Below are positions 50,341 to 60,863 of a stretch of DNA of 64,000 bases, piece by piece. Source of the DNA: Brevundimonas vitisensis (GTDB lineage: Bacteria; Pseudomonadota; Alphaproteobacteria; Caulobacterales; Caulobacteraceae); the NCBI RefSeq assembly GCF_016656965.1, contig NZ_CP067977.1, positions 1,364,001-1,428,000 of the forward strand. The letters run 5' to 3'. How positions within the stretch are numbered: position 1 is the first letter of the stretch; each line of letters starts with the position of its first letter. The notes under the pieces are model-generated. The model saw nothing but the letters and a program-made list of their open reading frames with translations, made no database searches and was not told where the DNA came from. The position numbers and the translations under genes were made by a program.

Positions 50341-50366
50341 AAGGGCGGACCATCAGGTCCGCCCTT
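50341..50366. terminator. bidirectional terminator between TonB receptor and isocitrate lyase
   Basis: AAGGGCGGACC (50341-50351) and GGTCCGCCCTT (50356-50366) form an 11-bp stem with ATCA loop. An A-run (50334-50342) on the left serves as the T tract for leftward transcripts; the right side has a weaker TT. Confidence 0.8.
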
Positions 50367-50419
50367 CCATCTGAGCGCTCATTCAGGCCAGAGGCCGATA
50401 GCGCCAGTACAGTGACCGA

Positions 50420-52021
50420 TCAGGCAGCCTCGCCGAACTGGTTCATTGTGTTGTGGATCCCACCCGCCTTCAGGGCGGCTTCACCGGCGAAATACTCCTT
50501 GTGGTCGTCGCCGATGTCCGATCCGGACATGTTCTGGTGCTTCACGCAGGCGATGCCCTGGCGGATCTCCTGGCGCTGCACGTTCAGCACATAGCCCAGC
50601 ATGCCCTGACGGCCGAAGTACTCGCGAGCCAGGTTGTCGGTCGACAAGGCCGCCGTGTGATAGGTCGGCAGGGTGATCAGGTGGTGGAAGATGCCTGCCC
50701 GGCGCGCGCCGTCCGCCTGGAAGGTGCGGATCCGCTCGTCCGCCTCGTCGGCCAGGTCGGTGCCGTCATAATCCACGCTCATCAGGCGGGCACGGTCATA
50801 GTTGGACATGTCGCGCCCCTCGGCCGACCAGGCATCGAACACCTGCTGGCGGAAGTTCAGCGTCCAGTTGAACGAAGGCGAGTTGTTGTAGACCAGCTTG
50901 GCGTTCGGCACGACCGCGCGGATGCGGTCCATCATGCCGGCAATCTGCTCGACGTGCGGCTTCTCGGTTTCGATCCACAGCAGGTCGGCCCCGTTCTGCA
51001 GCGAGGTGATGCTGTCGAGGACACAGCGGTCTTCGCCGGTCCCGGCGCGGAACTGGAAGAGGTTTGACGGCAGGCGCTTGGGCCGCAGCAATTTGCCACC
51101 GCGATTGATGACGACGTCGCCATTGGCCAGCTGGTCGGCCGAGATTTCCTCGCAGTCCAGGAAGCTGTTGTACTGGTCGCCCAGATCGCCCGGTTCGTTC
51201 GACACGGCGATCTGCTTGGTCAGGCCGGCCCCCAGGCTGTCGGTGCGGGTGACGATGATGCCATCCTCGACGCCCAGCTCCAGAAAGGCGTAGCGGCAGG
51301 CCCGGACCTTGGCCAGGAAGTCCTCGTGCGGGACCGTGACCTTGCCGTCCTGGTGACCGCACTGCTTCTCGTCGGAGACCTGGTTCTCGATCTGCAGAGC
51401 ACAGGCTCCAGCCTCGATCATCTTCTTGGCCAGCAGATAGGTGGCCTCGGCATTGCCGAACCCGGCGTCGATGTCGGCGATGATCGGCACGACGTGCGTC
51501 TGATAGGTGTCGACCTGATCCAGCAGCTTCTGTTCGGTGACTTCGTCGCCGGCTTCGCGAGCGGCATCGATCTGACGGTACAGGCCGCCCAGCTCGCGCG
51601 CATCCGCCTGACGCAGGAAGGTGTATAGCTCTTCGATCAGGGCCGGGACCGAGGTCTTTTCGTGCATCGACTGGTCAGGCAGCGGTCCGAACTCCGAGCG
51701 CAGGGCCGCGATCATCCATCCCGACAGATACAGATAGCGACCCTTGGTCGTGCCGAAATGTTTCTTGACCGCGATCATCTTCTGCTGGCCGATGAAGCCG
51801 TGCCAGCAACCCAGCGACTGGGTGTACTGCGACGGATCGGCGTCATAGGCGGCCATGTCGCGGCGCATGATGGCGGCGGTATAGCGGGCGATGTCCAGCC
51901 CCGTCTGGAAGCGGTTCTGCAACCGCATTCTGGCCACGGCCTCGGCGCTGATCCCGCTCCACGGTCCCCCCTTGGACTCGATCAGGGCCCCGACCTGGCG
52001 AATATGATCTTGATAGGACAT
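50420..52021 (-). CDS. aceA: isocitrate lyase
   Basis: A 533-residue glyoxylate-shunt enzyme splitting isocitrate into glyoxylate and succinate. The signature loop is KQCGHQDGK with catalytic Cys221 and His223, along with PIIADIDAGFGNAEATY and the substrate-binding DSLGAGLTKQ and NNSPSFNW. It is the longer (~530 aa) class, distinct from the 430-residue E. coli enzyme. ATG 52021 is favoured over an upstream in-frame start lacking conservation. Divergent from a RamB/ScfR-like regulator. Confidence 0.95.
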   Translation of the reverse strand: MSYQDHIRQVGALIESKGGPWSGISAEAVARMRLQNRFQTGLDIARYTAAIMRRDMAAYDADPSQYTQSLGCWHGFIGQQKMIAVKKHFGTTKGRYLYLSGWMIAALRSEFGPLPDQSMHEKTSVPALIEELYTFLRQADARELGGLYRQIDAAREAGDEVTEQKLLDQVDTYQTHVVPIIADIDAGFGNAEATYLLAKKMIEAGACALQIENQVSDEKQCGHQDGKVTVPHEDFLAKVRACRYAFLELGVEDGIIVTRTDSLGAGLTKQIAVSNEPGDLGDQYNSFLDCEEISADQLANGDVVINRGGKLLRPKRLPSNLFQFRAGTGEDRCVLDSITSLQNGADLLWIETEKPHVEQIAGMMDRIRAVVPNAKLVYNNSPSFNWTLNFRQQVFDAWSAEGRDMSNYDRARLMSVDYDGTDLADEADERIRTFQADGARRAGIFHHLITLPTYHTAALSTDNLAREYFGRQGMLGYVLNVQRQEIRQGIACVKHQNMSGSDIGDDHKEYFAGEAALKAGGIHNTMNQFGEAA

Positions 52022-52116
52022 CGGACGTCTTCCCGCATGGCAACAGAGGTGTGCTGAACGCCGGATAGGCGCGTCGGAGCCGTTCGCGAAGCCGCCACGG
52101 GGTCGAGTTGTCAAAC

Positions 52117-52145
52117 TTTACAGGATTTGCTTGTAAGGCTGTAAA
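52117..52145. promoter_or_regulatory. inverted repeat between aceA and its divergent regulator
   Basis: TTTACAG (52117-52123) and CTGTAAA (52139-52145) with a 15-bp spacer containing TTTGCTTGTAA. It lies in the gap between the two start codons, an AT-rich patch likely to hold both promoters and the regulator's binding site. Confidence 0.5.
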
Positions 52146-52172
52146 CATAGCAGCGCTCCATCCAGGTCCAAG

Positions 52173-53588
52173 ATGCAATCGCCCCGCCGTCTCTTCGTTG
52201 GCCCCTCGCTGCGCCGCATCCGTCGAGATCTGGGCCTGACGCAGGCCGACATGGCGGCGGACCTGGAGGTCTCGGCCTCCTACATCGCCCTTCTGGAGCG
52301 GAACCACCGCCCTCTGACCGCCGATGTCCTCCTGCGACTGGCCCAGACCTACAAGATCGACATGGCGGCGCTTGCCCGCTCCGACGGCTCGGAGATCACG
52401 GCTCGCCTGCATGGTGTGTTGAAGGATCCGATGTTCGCCGACATCGACCTGCCGCCGCTGGAGAATGCAGATCTGGCCGCCAATTTTCCGGGCGTAACCC
52501 AGGCCCTGCTGCGGCTCTACACCGCCTATCAGGAAGAGCATCTGGCCCTGGCCGATCGCGGGGCAGAGGCACTGGACGGCGACGAGACGGCTCCCGATCC
52601 GGTCGCCGAGTCGCGGCGCTTCCTGGCCGCGCGCCGCAACAGCTTTCCGGTCTTGGACGATGCCGCCGAGCGCCTGGCCCAGACGGTGGCGGCAGAGGGT
52701 GGACTAGACCGACACCTTCTGGCGCGTCACGGCCTGACCGTGCGCTACCTGCCCAGCGATGTCATGGTCGGGTCGGTCCGGCGGCTCGACCTGCATCGTC
52801 GCCAGCTTCTGCTCGACGACGCCATGGATGCGGCCAGCCGTCGGTTTCAGATGGCCCAGCAGATCGCCCATCTGGAAATGCAGGCCGAGCTGGACGCTGC
52901 CCTGTCGGGGGCCGGCTTTGTCACCGAAAGCGGAGAACGGCTGTCCCGACGCGCCCTGGCCAGTTATGCGGCTGCGGCCATCGTCATGCCCTATGCAGCC
53001 TTTGCCCGCGCGGTGGAGGCGCGCCACTATGACATCGAGGCCCTGGCCCGCCAGTTCGGCACCAGCTTCGAACAGACCGCCCACCGGCTGACGACCCTGC
53101 AGAAGCCGGGGCAGGAACGAATCCCCTTCTTCTTCATCCGCGTCGATCCGGCGGGCAATGTGTCAAAGCGGCTGGACGGAGCGGGATTCCCCTTCGCCCG
53201 CCATGGCGGTGGCTGCCCCCTGTGGTCCGTCCATCACGCCTTTCGCACACCGCGAGAGATCGTGACCCAATGGCTGGAGCTGCCGGACGGTCAGCGGTTC
53301 TTCTCCATCGCCCGAACGGTCACGGCGGGTGGTGGCGGCTTCGGCGCAGCGCGGGTCGAGCGGGCCATCGCCCTGGGCTGCGCAGCCGAGCACGCCGAGC
53401 GGCTGATCTATGTGCGGGCGCGCCAGGGCGCGGGTTCCGGCCCGGAGGCGGCCACCCCGATCGGGGTGACCTGCCGGCTTTGCCACCGCACCGAATGCGC
53501 CTCCCGCTCGGCGCCCCCAATCGGGCGTCAGATCCTGCCCGACGATATCCGCAAGACCTCGGCCCCCTTCGGCTTCGCCAATGCCTGA
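52173..53588 (+). CDS. short-chain fatty-acyl (ScfR/RamB-like) HTH transcriptional regulator
   Basis: A 471-residue regulator: an XRE HTH at residues 10-65 (GPSLRRIRRDLGLTQADMAADLEVSASYIALLERNHRPLT), a central IrrE/DUF955-like domain (FQMAQQIAHLEMQAELDAAL, without the zinc HEXXH), and a C-terminal cysteine-rich domain (VTCRLCHRTECASRSAPP). This is the architecture of RamB/PrpR-type regulators of acetate and propionate metabolism. Divergence from isocitrate lyase strongly suggests it controls the glyoxylate shunt in response to an acyl-CoA. Confidence 0.88.
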   Translation: MQSPRRLFVGPSLRRIRRDLGLTQADMAADLEVSASYIALLERNHRPLTADVLLRLAQTYKIDMAALARSDGSEITARLHGVLKDPMFADIDLPPLENADLAANFPGVTQALLRLYTAYQEEHLALADRGAEALDGDETAPDPVAESRRFLAARRNSFPVLDDAAERLAQTVAAEGGLDRHLLARHGLTVRYLPSDVMVGSVRRLDLHRRQLLLDDAMDAASRRFQMAQQIAHLEMQAELDAALSGAGFVTESGERLSRRALASYAAAAIVMPYAAFARAVEARHYDIEALARQFGTSFEQTAHRLTTLQKPGQERIPFFFIRVDPAGNVSKRLDGAGFPFARHGGGCPLWSVHHAFRTPREIVTQWLELPDGQRFFSIARTVTAGGGGFGAARVERAIALGCAAEHAERLIYVRARQGAGSGPEAATPIGVTCRLCHRTECASRSAPPIGRQILPDDIRKTSAPFGFANA

Positions 53589-53597
53589 GCGACCAGC

Positions 53598-56036
<2,439 letters not shown>

Positions 56037-56208
56037 TCAATCGTCCGGAGACGCGGGCGACAGGGGCCCGATAAACCAGACCCGGCCCGCAAGGGGAAAC
56101 GCGCCGAACCCCCTGCTCTCGCAACGGATTCGGCAGCCCCTTTATATAGGAATCACGACGGCGAAAGCGAGCGCCGATCGGGGCGGGCAAAGCACGTCTG
56201 CGCCTTGC

Positions 56209-57096
56209 TTACACGGCCGCTTCAAACAGGGCGTCACGCGCCAGATCCGGCCGCAGCATTGGAAAGAAATGCGTGCCCTCTGGCACCAGGTCGACCTCGA
56301 CGTGTGGGCGACGCGCATCGGGACTGACCCGGCAGGTCGACCCGGTTTCCGCCTTCAGGATGCGCACGGGCCGGCCAACCCGCGCCAGGGCTCGCCAGGG
56401 GTCGTGCCCCTGAGCCGCATAGTTGGAAGCCTCCCAGTCCGGCGCACAGGCCAGGGTAAGGCCTTCTCCGGCCTCGACCAGCCCGTCGCTCAGATAATCG
56501 GCCAGCATCATGTCGGGCCATCCCTTGAAGGCACCACGCCCGCGATAGGCCGCCATGGCCGCCTCGCGGCTGTCGAACCGAGCCCTGCGCTTCAGGGCGT
56601 TGCGGTACAGGGGGATGCGCCGGGGCAACTGATCGAAGAACGGCAGGTGAAAGGCCAGATGGGCTGCCCGATTCCAGATCACTGGATCCATCAGCACCAG
56701 ACGAGACACCCGATCCGGTCGCTCCGCAGCCGCCAGCAGGCTGCTGGTGCCGCCCATCGAATGACCGGCCAGGACCACGGGCGGCCCTTGCAGCACCTCC
56801 AGAAGTGCCGCCAGGTCGTCTCGATGATCCGCCCATCCGATCCGCCGCCCGCGATCGGTCGGCAGGCGCGTCAGCCCGTGCCCGCGCAGGTCCGGCGCCC
56901 ATATCCGCAGGGTGCCCGATAGCGGGGCCAGCAGACTGCGGTAGGTCATGGCGTTGAAGCCATTGGCATGGACGAAGATCAGGTCGACCGGACGCTTGGG
57001 ATCGCCGAAATCCAGGACCGCCATGTCTCCCGCGCCAAAGCGGCCAGACACCGGCACGGTCAGTCTGCGAGGGGGCGTGATGCGAGCGGCGTCCAT
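56209..57096 (-). CDS. alpha/beta-fold hydrolase
   Basis: A 295-residue hydrolase. The oxyanion stretch is FVHANGFN, the nucleophile elbow GHSMGG places Ser near 118, and the C-terminal His is in [15 protein letters not shown] is the usual strand-4 region. Substrate unknown. It is on the minus strand upstream of gyrB with a 170-nt gap, and is only 9 nt downstream of the zur-like gene, so the latter two may be cotranscribed. Confidence 0.88.
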   Translation of the reverse strand: MDAARITPPRRLTVPVSGRFGAGDMAVLDFGDPKRPVDLIFVHANGFNAMTYRSLLAPLSGTLRIWAPDLRGHGLTRLPTDRGRRIGWADHRDDLAALLEVLQGPPVVLAGHSMGGTSSLLAAAERPDRVSRLVLMDPVIWNRAAHLAFHLPFFDQLPRRIPLYRNALKRRARFDSREAAMAAYRGRGAFKGWPDMMLADYLSDGLVEAGEGLTLACAPDWEASNYAAQGHDPWRALARVGRPVRILKAETGSTCRVSPDARRPHVEVDLVPEGTHFFPMLRPDLARDALFEAAV

Positions 57097-57105
57097 GACC
57101 GCAAT

Positions 57106-57618
57106 CTAGGCGCTGGCCGCCTCGGGCACCACTGCCGCGACGCCGCGGCAGTTGCGGCACCGGCCATGCGCTTCCAGCGTGACGCGCTCGATATCGTATC
57201 CCGCCTGAGCGGCGGCCTGCGTCAATGCCAGTGCAGCCTCGCCCGCCACCTCCTGCGTCGCGCCGCAGCAGTCGCAGATCAGGAAGGCCGCTGCATGGCC
57301 GACCCCCTGTCCGGTACAGGCGACATAGGCGGTGATGGAGGCGATGCGATGCGCCAGGCCTCGCTTCTCCAGAAAGTCCAGCGCCCGGTAAACGGTTGGC
57401 GGCTTGGCCGTCTGGCCTTCTGTACCGAAGCGGGCAATCAGGTCATAGGCCTTTACAGGCTCGGCCGCCTCCAGGAGCAGTTGCAGCACCCGCCGTCGCG
57501 GGGCGGTCAGCCGTTCGCCATCGGCAGCGCAGCGGGTTTCGGCCTCGGACAGGGCCCTGGCCACGGCCCCCGCACTGGGGCGAGCGTCGTGATGTTCGTG
57601 ATCGCAGGCGGTGCCCAT
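57106..57618 (-). CDS. Fur-family transcriptional repressor, Zur-like
   Basis: A 170-residue metalloregulator. The winged helix reads RLTAPRRRVLQLLLEAAEPVKAYDLIARF...PPTVYRALDFLEKRGLAHRI. Two CxxC structural zinc motifs are visible (CDCC and CRNC). A His-rich N-terminus (CDHEHHD) and absence of typical iron-Fur spacing favour a zinc sensor. Start ATG 57618. It is followed closely by the hydrolase gene. Zinc specificity is inference. Confidence 0.85.
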   Translation of the reverse strand: MGTACDHEHHDARPSAGAVARALSEAETRCAADGERLTAPRRRVLQLLLEAAEPVKAYDLIARFGTEGQTAKPPTVYRALDFLEKRGLAHRIASITAYVACTGQGVGHAAAFLICDCCGATQEVAGEAALALTQAAAQAGYDIERVTLEAHGRCRNCRGVAAVVPEAASA

Positions 57619-57757
57619 ATCCGACAGCTAATCGTTGCGCGCGACGGCCGCAACCGGCGCGGGCGCGGGCTCCGGCTCGATAAGGCCCAAGATTGCCGCC
57701 CGGACGGCCATGGGCTAGAAGGCCCGCCTTCCTTCATTTCAAGAGCCTTTGGCCTTC

Positions 57758-58555
57758 ATGACCGATACCCAGACTGAACAGACGAATGGCCCGCTGGCCG
57801 GCACCGTTCTCTTCTATGGCAAGCCCGAGCCGCTTTCGATGGAGGCGCACGGCAAGCTGGGCGTCAATCCGGTCGACAAGCCCTACGCTTTTGTGGCGTC
57901 CACTCATCTGGTGCCGCTGACCGTCACCGAGTTCTCTCCCGCCGCCCTGTCCTATCCGGTGATCTTCGCCGGCGAGAACCGCCAGCCGGTGGCCGTCATG
58001 GGTCTGCGCCCGGCCGAGAACCTGTTTGTTCAAGCCAACGGCGACTTCAACGCCGAAGCCTATATCCCGGCCTATGTGCGCCGTTATCCCTTCGTCTTCG
58101 CCAATGACGATGTGCAGAAGCGGATGATCCTGTGCATCGACCGCGACGCGCCCTTCCTGGTCGAAGGCGGTCAGGCTCCGCTGTTCAACGGCAACGAGCC
58201 CAGCGACTACACCAAGCAGGCGATGGAGTTCTGCAATAACTTCGAACAGGAGCGTGCCCGCACGGACGCCTTCGTTCAGCTGCTCAAGGACCTGGACCTG
58301 CTGACGGTGCGCGAGGCGATCTTCACCCCGCGCAACGCCGATGGCCAGCCGGGCCAGCCGCAGAAGATCGCTGAATACTTCGCCGTGTCCGAGGACAAGC
58401 TGCGCGAACTGCCGGCCGAAAAGCTGGCGGAACTGCGCGACAACGGTGCCCTGGGCCAGATCTACGCCCATCTGGTTTCGCTGCTGGGCTGGGACCGCCT
58501 GATTGCGATGGCCTTCGCGCGCGCCGCCCAGCCGCCGGTCGCCGCCAACGCCTGA
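57758..58555 (+). CDS. SapC-family protein
   Basis: A 265-residue SapC-like protein: VNPVDKPYAFVASTHLVPLTVTEFSPAALSYPVIFAGENRQPVAVMGLRPAENLFV, then YIPAYVRRYPFVFANDD and ILCIDRDAPFLVEGGQAPLFNGNEPSDYTKQAMEFCNNFE. The name comes from a Campylobacter S-layer locus gene; the biochemical role is not established. ATG 57758 is preferred over TTG 57749. A palindromic repeat element follows. Confidence 0.9.
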   Translation: MTDTQTEQTNGPLAGTVLFYGKPEPLSMEAHGKLGVNPVDKPYAFVASTHLVPLTVTEFSPAALSYPVIFAGENRQPVAVMGLRPAENLFVQANGDFNAEAYIPAYVRRYPFVFANDDVQKRMILCIDRDAPFLVEGGQAPLFNGNEPSDYTKQAMEFCNNFEQERARTDAFVQLLKDLDLLTVREAIFTPRNADGQPGQPQKIAEYFAVSEDKLRELPAEKLAELRDNGALGQIYAHLVSLLGWDRLIAMAFARAAQPPVAANA

Positions 58556-58570
58556 TACAGTACGGCATGC

Positions 58571-58710
58571 TTGCCCTCCCCTCCGGGGGAGGGCGGTCGC
58601 GTGCCGGTCGGATGGGGTGGCCACGCAAACCGCCTCGGTGCCCGTGTCACCGAGCCGCCCCGCCCGTCGTCGCTGCGCGCCGACGACCCTCCCCCGGTGG
58701 GGGAGGGATG
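58571..58710. repeat. intergenic palindromic GC-rich repeat element
   Basis: Two G/C-tract hairpins, CCCTCCCCTCCGGGGGAGGG (58574-58593) and CCCTCCCCCGGTGGGGGAGGG (58687-58707), bracket about 90 bp containing GACGGGCGG/CCGCC-type arms and TCGTCGCTGCGCGCCGACGA. Such non-coding elements are scattered between genes in many Caulobacterales and Sphingomonadales. Here it separates convergent genes and probably terminates both. Confidence 0.6.
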
Positions 58711-58726
58711 TTTCCGTGACCCGTCT

Positions 58727-59134
58727 TTACCGTCGCGCGAACACGGCGCGGGTCAGGCATGAGAAAATCAGTCGCCCGCCTTCGTCCAGCAGGTCGTGCT
58801 GGGCGATCATGATGCCCTTTTCGTCTCCCACCGGATCCTTGCCCATCACCGTCAGGCGACCGCGCACCAGCTCGCCCGCCGGCGGGTTGCGCATGAACCG
58901 CAGGCCATCGACGGCCAGTACCTTGGTCTGAGCCCAACCGGCGGCCTTCTCGGCGGCCAGACGGCTCCACAAGGCGTAGACCATGGCATCGGGCGCGCCA
59001 TAGGCGGCGTCCCAGCCCGGCGCGAACCGCTCAATGAACAGGTCCATGGCCGCCTGATCGACGGCCACTGCGCCCAGAGAAATCACCTGGCCCACGTCCA
59101 GATCCTCATAGTGGACGAGCAGAGGATCACTCAT
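58727..59134 (-). CDS. MaoC-like hotdog-fold dehydratase/thioesterase
   Basis: A 135-residue hotdog protein: HYEDLDVGQVISLGAVAVDQAAMDLFIERFAPG is the classic MaoC/FldA opening, and GLRFMRNPPAGELVRGRLTVMGK the central strands. MaoC-like enzymes hydrate enoyl-CoAs, but the catalytic D-x-x-x-x-H motif is not evident here, so activity is uncertain. It lies 15 nt downstream of the MDR oxidoreductase gene and is probably cotranscribed. Confidence 0.8.
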   Translation of the reverse strand: MSDPLLVHYEDLDVGQVISLGAVAVDQAAMDLFIERFAPGWDAAYGAPDAMVYALWSRLAAEKAAGWAQTKVLAVDGLRFMRNPPAGELVRGRLTVMGKDPVGDEKGIMIAQHDLLDEGGRLIFSCLTRAVFARR

Positions 59135-59149
59135 GGGCCAGGCCTTGGG

Positions 59150-60166
59150 TCAGGGTTCTTCGGAAACGCGAACCAGCAGCTTGCCGTCATGGTCGCCGGT
59201 GAACAAGCGATTCAGGGAATCAACCGCGCCTTCCAGGCCCTGGTCGACGTGAACCTTCCAGTGAACCTTTCCGTCCAGCACCCACGGACCGAGTTCGGCC
59301 ACCATCTCTCGCGCGCGAGGGGCGTAGTCCAGCACCAGGAAGCCCTGGACGTTCAGCCGGTGCGTGATGATCCGCGCAAAGTTCGGCGAGGGCGGCATCT
59401 TGGTCGCGTTATAGGCCGAGATCAGGCCGCAGACCGCCATGCGGCCATGGGCCTTCAGCCGGTTATAGACAGCGATCATGATATCGCCGCCGACGTTCTC
59501 GAAATTCATTTCGACGCCGTCGGGGGCCAGACGGTCCAAGGCCGCGCCTACGTCCTCGTTCTTATAGTCAATGGCAGCATCGAACCCCAGTTCATCGGTC
59601 AGCCAGGCGCATTTGGCCGCGCCGCCTGCGATGCCGATGACGCGGGCACCGCGCTGCTTGGCGACCTGACCGGCGATCGAACCGACCGCTCCAGCGGCGG
59701 CCGAGATCACCAGGGTTTCCCCCGGCTGAGGTTTCAGCACGTCGGTGACGCCGAAATAGGCCGTCATTCCGGTCATGCCCAGGACGCTGAGATTGGCGGT
59801 CAGCGGCAGGCCGGACGCCCTGTGGACCGGGCGCAGGCCCGTCTCGTGCACGGCGGCATAGTCGGCCCAGCCCCCAGACATGGGGGTGACAATGTCGCCG
59901 ACCTTGAACCGATCCGAGCGCGACTGTTCGACGACGCCCAGCGTCAGCCCGCGCATCACCTCGCCCAGACCCACGGGCGGCAGATAGCCCTCGGCATCGT
60001 TCATCCAGGTGCGGTTGGTCGGGTCCAGAGAGAGATAGACGGTTCGGACCAGAACCTCCGATTCATTCAGCGACGGGATCGGGCTTTCAATCAATTCCAG
60101 ATCACCAGGCTGGATCAGGCCCTTCGGCCGCTGGCGCAGTACCCACTGACGATTGACGGTGGCCAT
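59150..60166 (-). CDS. zinc-independent MDR-family NADP-dependent oxidoreductase
   Basis: A 338-residue medium-chain reductase of the leukotriene-B4 12-hydroxydehydrogenase/curcumin-reductase group. The start at ATG 60166 gives the conserved NRQWVLRQRPKG N-terminus; YLSLDPTNRTWM and the NADP-binding VISAAAGAVGSIAGQVAKQRGARVIGIAGG are typical. It lacks the catalytic zinc ligands. It likely reduces enones or aldehydes with NADPH. Paired with the MaoC-like gene. Confidence 0.9.
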   Translation of the reverse strand: MATVNRQWVLRQRPKGLIQPGDLELIESPIPSLNESEVLVRTVYLSLDPTNRTWMNDAEGYLPPVGLGEVMRGLTLGVVEQSRSDRFKVGDIVTPMSGGWADYAAVHETGLRPVHRASGLPLTANLSVLGMTGMTAYFGVTDVLKPQPGETLVISAAAGAVGSIAGQVAKQRGARVIGIAGGAAKCAWLTDELGFDAAIDYKNEDVGAALDRLAPDGVEMNFENVGGDIMIAVYNRLKAHGRMAVCGLISAYNATKMPPSPNFARIITHRLNVQGFLVLDYAPRAREMVAELGPWVLDGKVHWKVHVDQGLEGAVDSLNRLFTGDHDGKLLVRVSEEP

Positions 60167-60251
60167 GAGACGTCTCCGGTCGTTGACCCGTTGCCGGGCG
60201 TTTTCTTTGAAGACGCGCATCATGGCGATGTCGGGCCCCGTGTCGAGGCCG

Positions 60252-60283
60252 AAAAGAAAAAGGCGGACCGGTGAAGGTCCGCC
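60252..60283 (-). terminator. minus-strand rho-independent terminator with no matching gene
   Basis: Reading leftward, GGCGGACC (60283-60276), loop TTCACC, GGTCCGCC (60269-60262), then TTTTTCTTTT. The polarity is clear because the T run is only on the left. The nearest minus-strand gene upstream is galU, more than 570 nt away and beyond an oppositely oriented gene, so another transcript probably ends here. Confidence 0.75.
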
Positions 60284-60420
60284 GAAGTGGCATCATCGAG
60301 AATGAGGCGCGGAAGCGACAGACCGGCTTGCGCCAGTCCTGAGTCGGGGGGCGTCGTCGCCTCCGCACGGTGATAATCCGCTCAGGTCCGACCCGTTCCC
60401 GTCATCGAAACTTTTTTGCC
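60262..60420 (-). ncRNA. candidate structured small RNA
   Basis: The minus strand between 60420 and the terminator at 60252 has several potential stems: CCTGAG/CTCAGG enclosing GGCG-ACGA-CGCC, and ACTGGC-GCAA-GCCGGT with a GNRA-type loop, then the terminator hairpin. No open frame of credible coding character covers it. CCTGAGC is also seen in the bubble of 6S RNA, but the rest does not convincingly fit that family. The 5' end is a guess. Confidence 0.3.
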
Positions 60421-60433
60421 GCAGGCGCTCACC

Positions 60434-60459
60434 GGAACGGCAAGGCTGGCCACGGCGTT
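60434..60459 (+). promoter_or_regulatory. EcfG (general stress sigma)-type promoter
   Basis: GGAAC (60434-60438), 17-bp spacer, CGTT (60456-60459). This matches the alphaproteobacterial EcfG/SigT consensus GGAAC-N16/17-CGTT exactly. The start of transcription would be about 30 nt before the small membrane protein ATG at 60498. Confidence 0.65.
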
Positions 60460-60497
60460 CACCCCGCCTGAGATTTCTTGCACTACGGAGCCAACCG

Positions 60498-60863
60498 ATG
60501 AGCCACCAAGACCCCCATTCCAAAGTGGCCGATGCCGTCCATGAAGGTCGGCCTGCGGAGGCTCAATATGTGCGTCAGGGCCGATCGGGCCGCCGCATCC
60601 TGCTGTTGCTGGTCGTGTCGGCGGGCGCTGCGGCTGTCCTGCTGCTGGGGATTTGGCTGATTTCGAACGGCGGCTTCCAGGCCCAGAACACCGAAGACGG
60701 CGGCGTAGCGGCCGACGCACGTCCGTTCGATGATACGGACGGGGTGACACCGGCCCCCCGCGCCGATGCCCCGACCACCGCGACCGGTGAACCCACTTCG
60801 CCGCCGACCGGGGATGCGCCGAACGTCAATGCCCCGACCGTGACGGCCGATCCTGCACCTTAA
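60498..60863 (+). CDS. small single-TM protein, probable general-stress gene
   Basis: A 121-residue protein: a cytoplasmic N-terminus (SHQDPHSKVADAVHEGRPAEAQYVRQGRSGRR), one membrane helix (ILLLLVVSAGAAAVLLLGIWLI) and a Thr/Pro/Ala-rich periplasmic tail. GGAG is 7 nt before ATG 60498. A consensus EcfG promoter lies upstream, suggesting induction by general stress. The stop overlaps the galU stop on the other strand. Function unknown. Confidence 0.7.
   Translation: MSHQDPHSKVADAVHEGRPAEAQYVRQGRSGRRILLLLVVSAGAAAVLLLGIWLISNGGFQAQNTEDGGVAADARPFDDTDGVTPAPRADAPTTATGEPTSPPTGDAPNVNAPTVTADPAP

Noticed and set aside
58796..60274. 492-codon plus-strand frame opposite the MaoC-like and MDR genes
   Set aside because: The minus-strand genes have clear families; no motif is present in the plus-strand product.
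60252..60420. 6S RNA
   Set aside because: A CCTGAGC element is present, but I could not build the long bubble-containing hairpin or find the other conserved blocks, so only a generic RNA candidate is reported.
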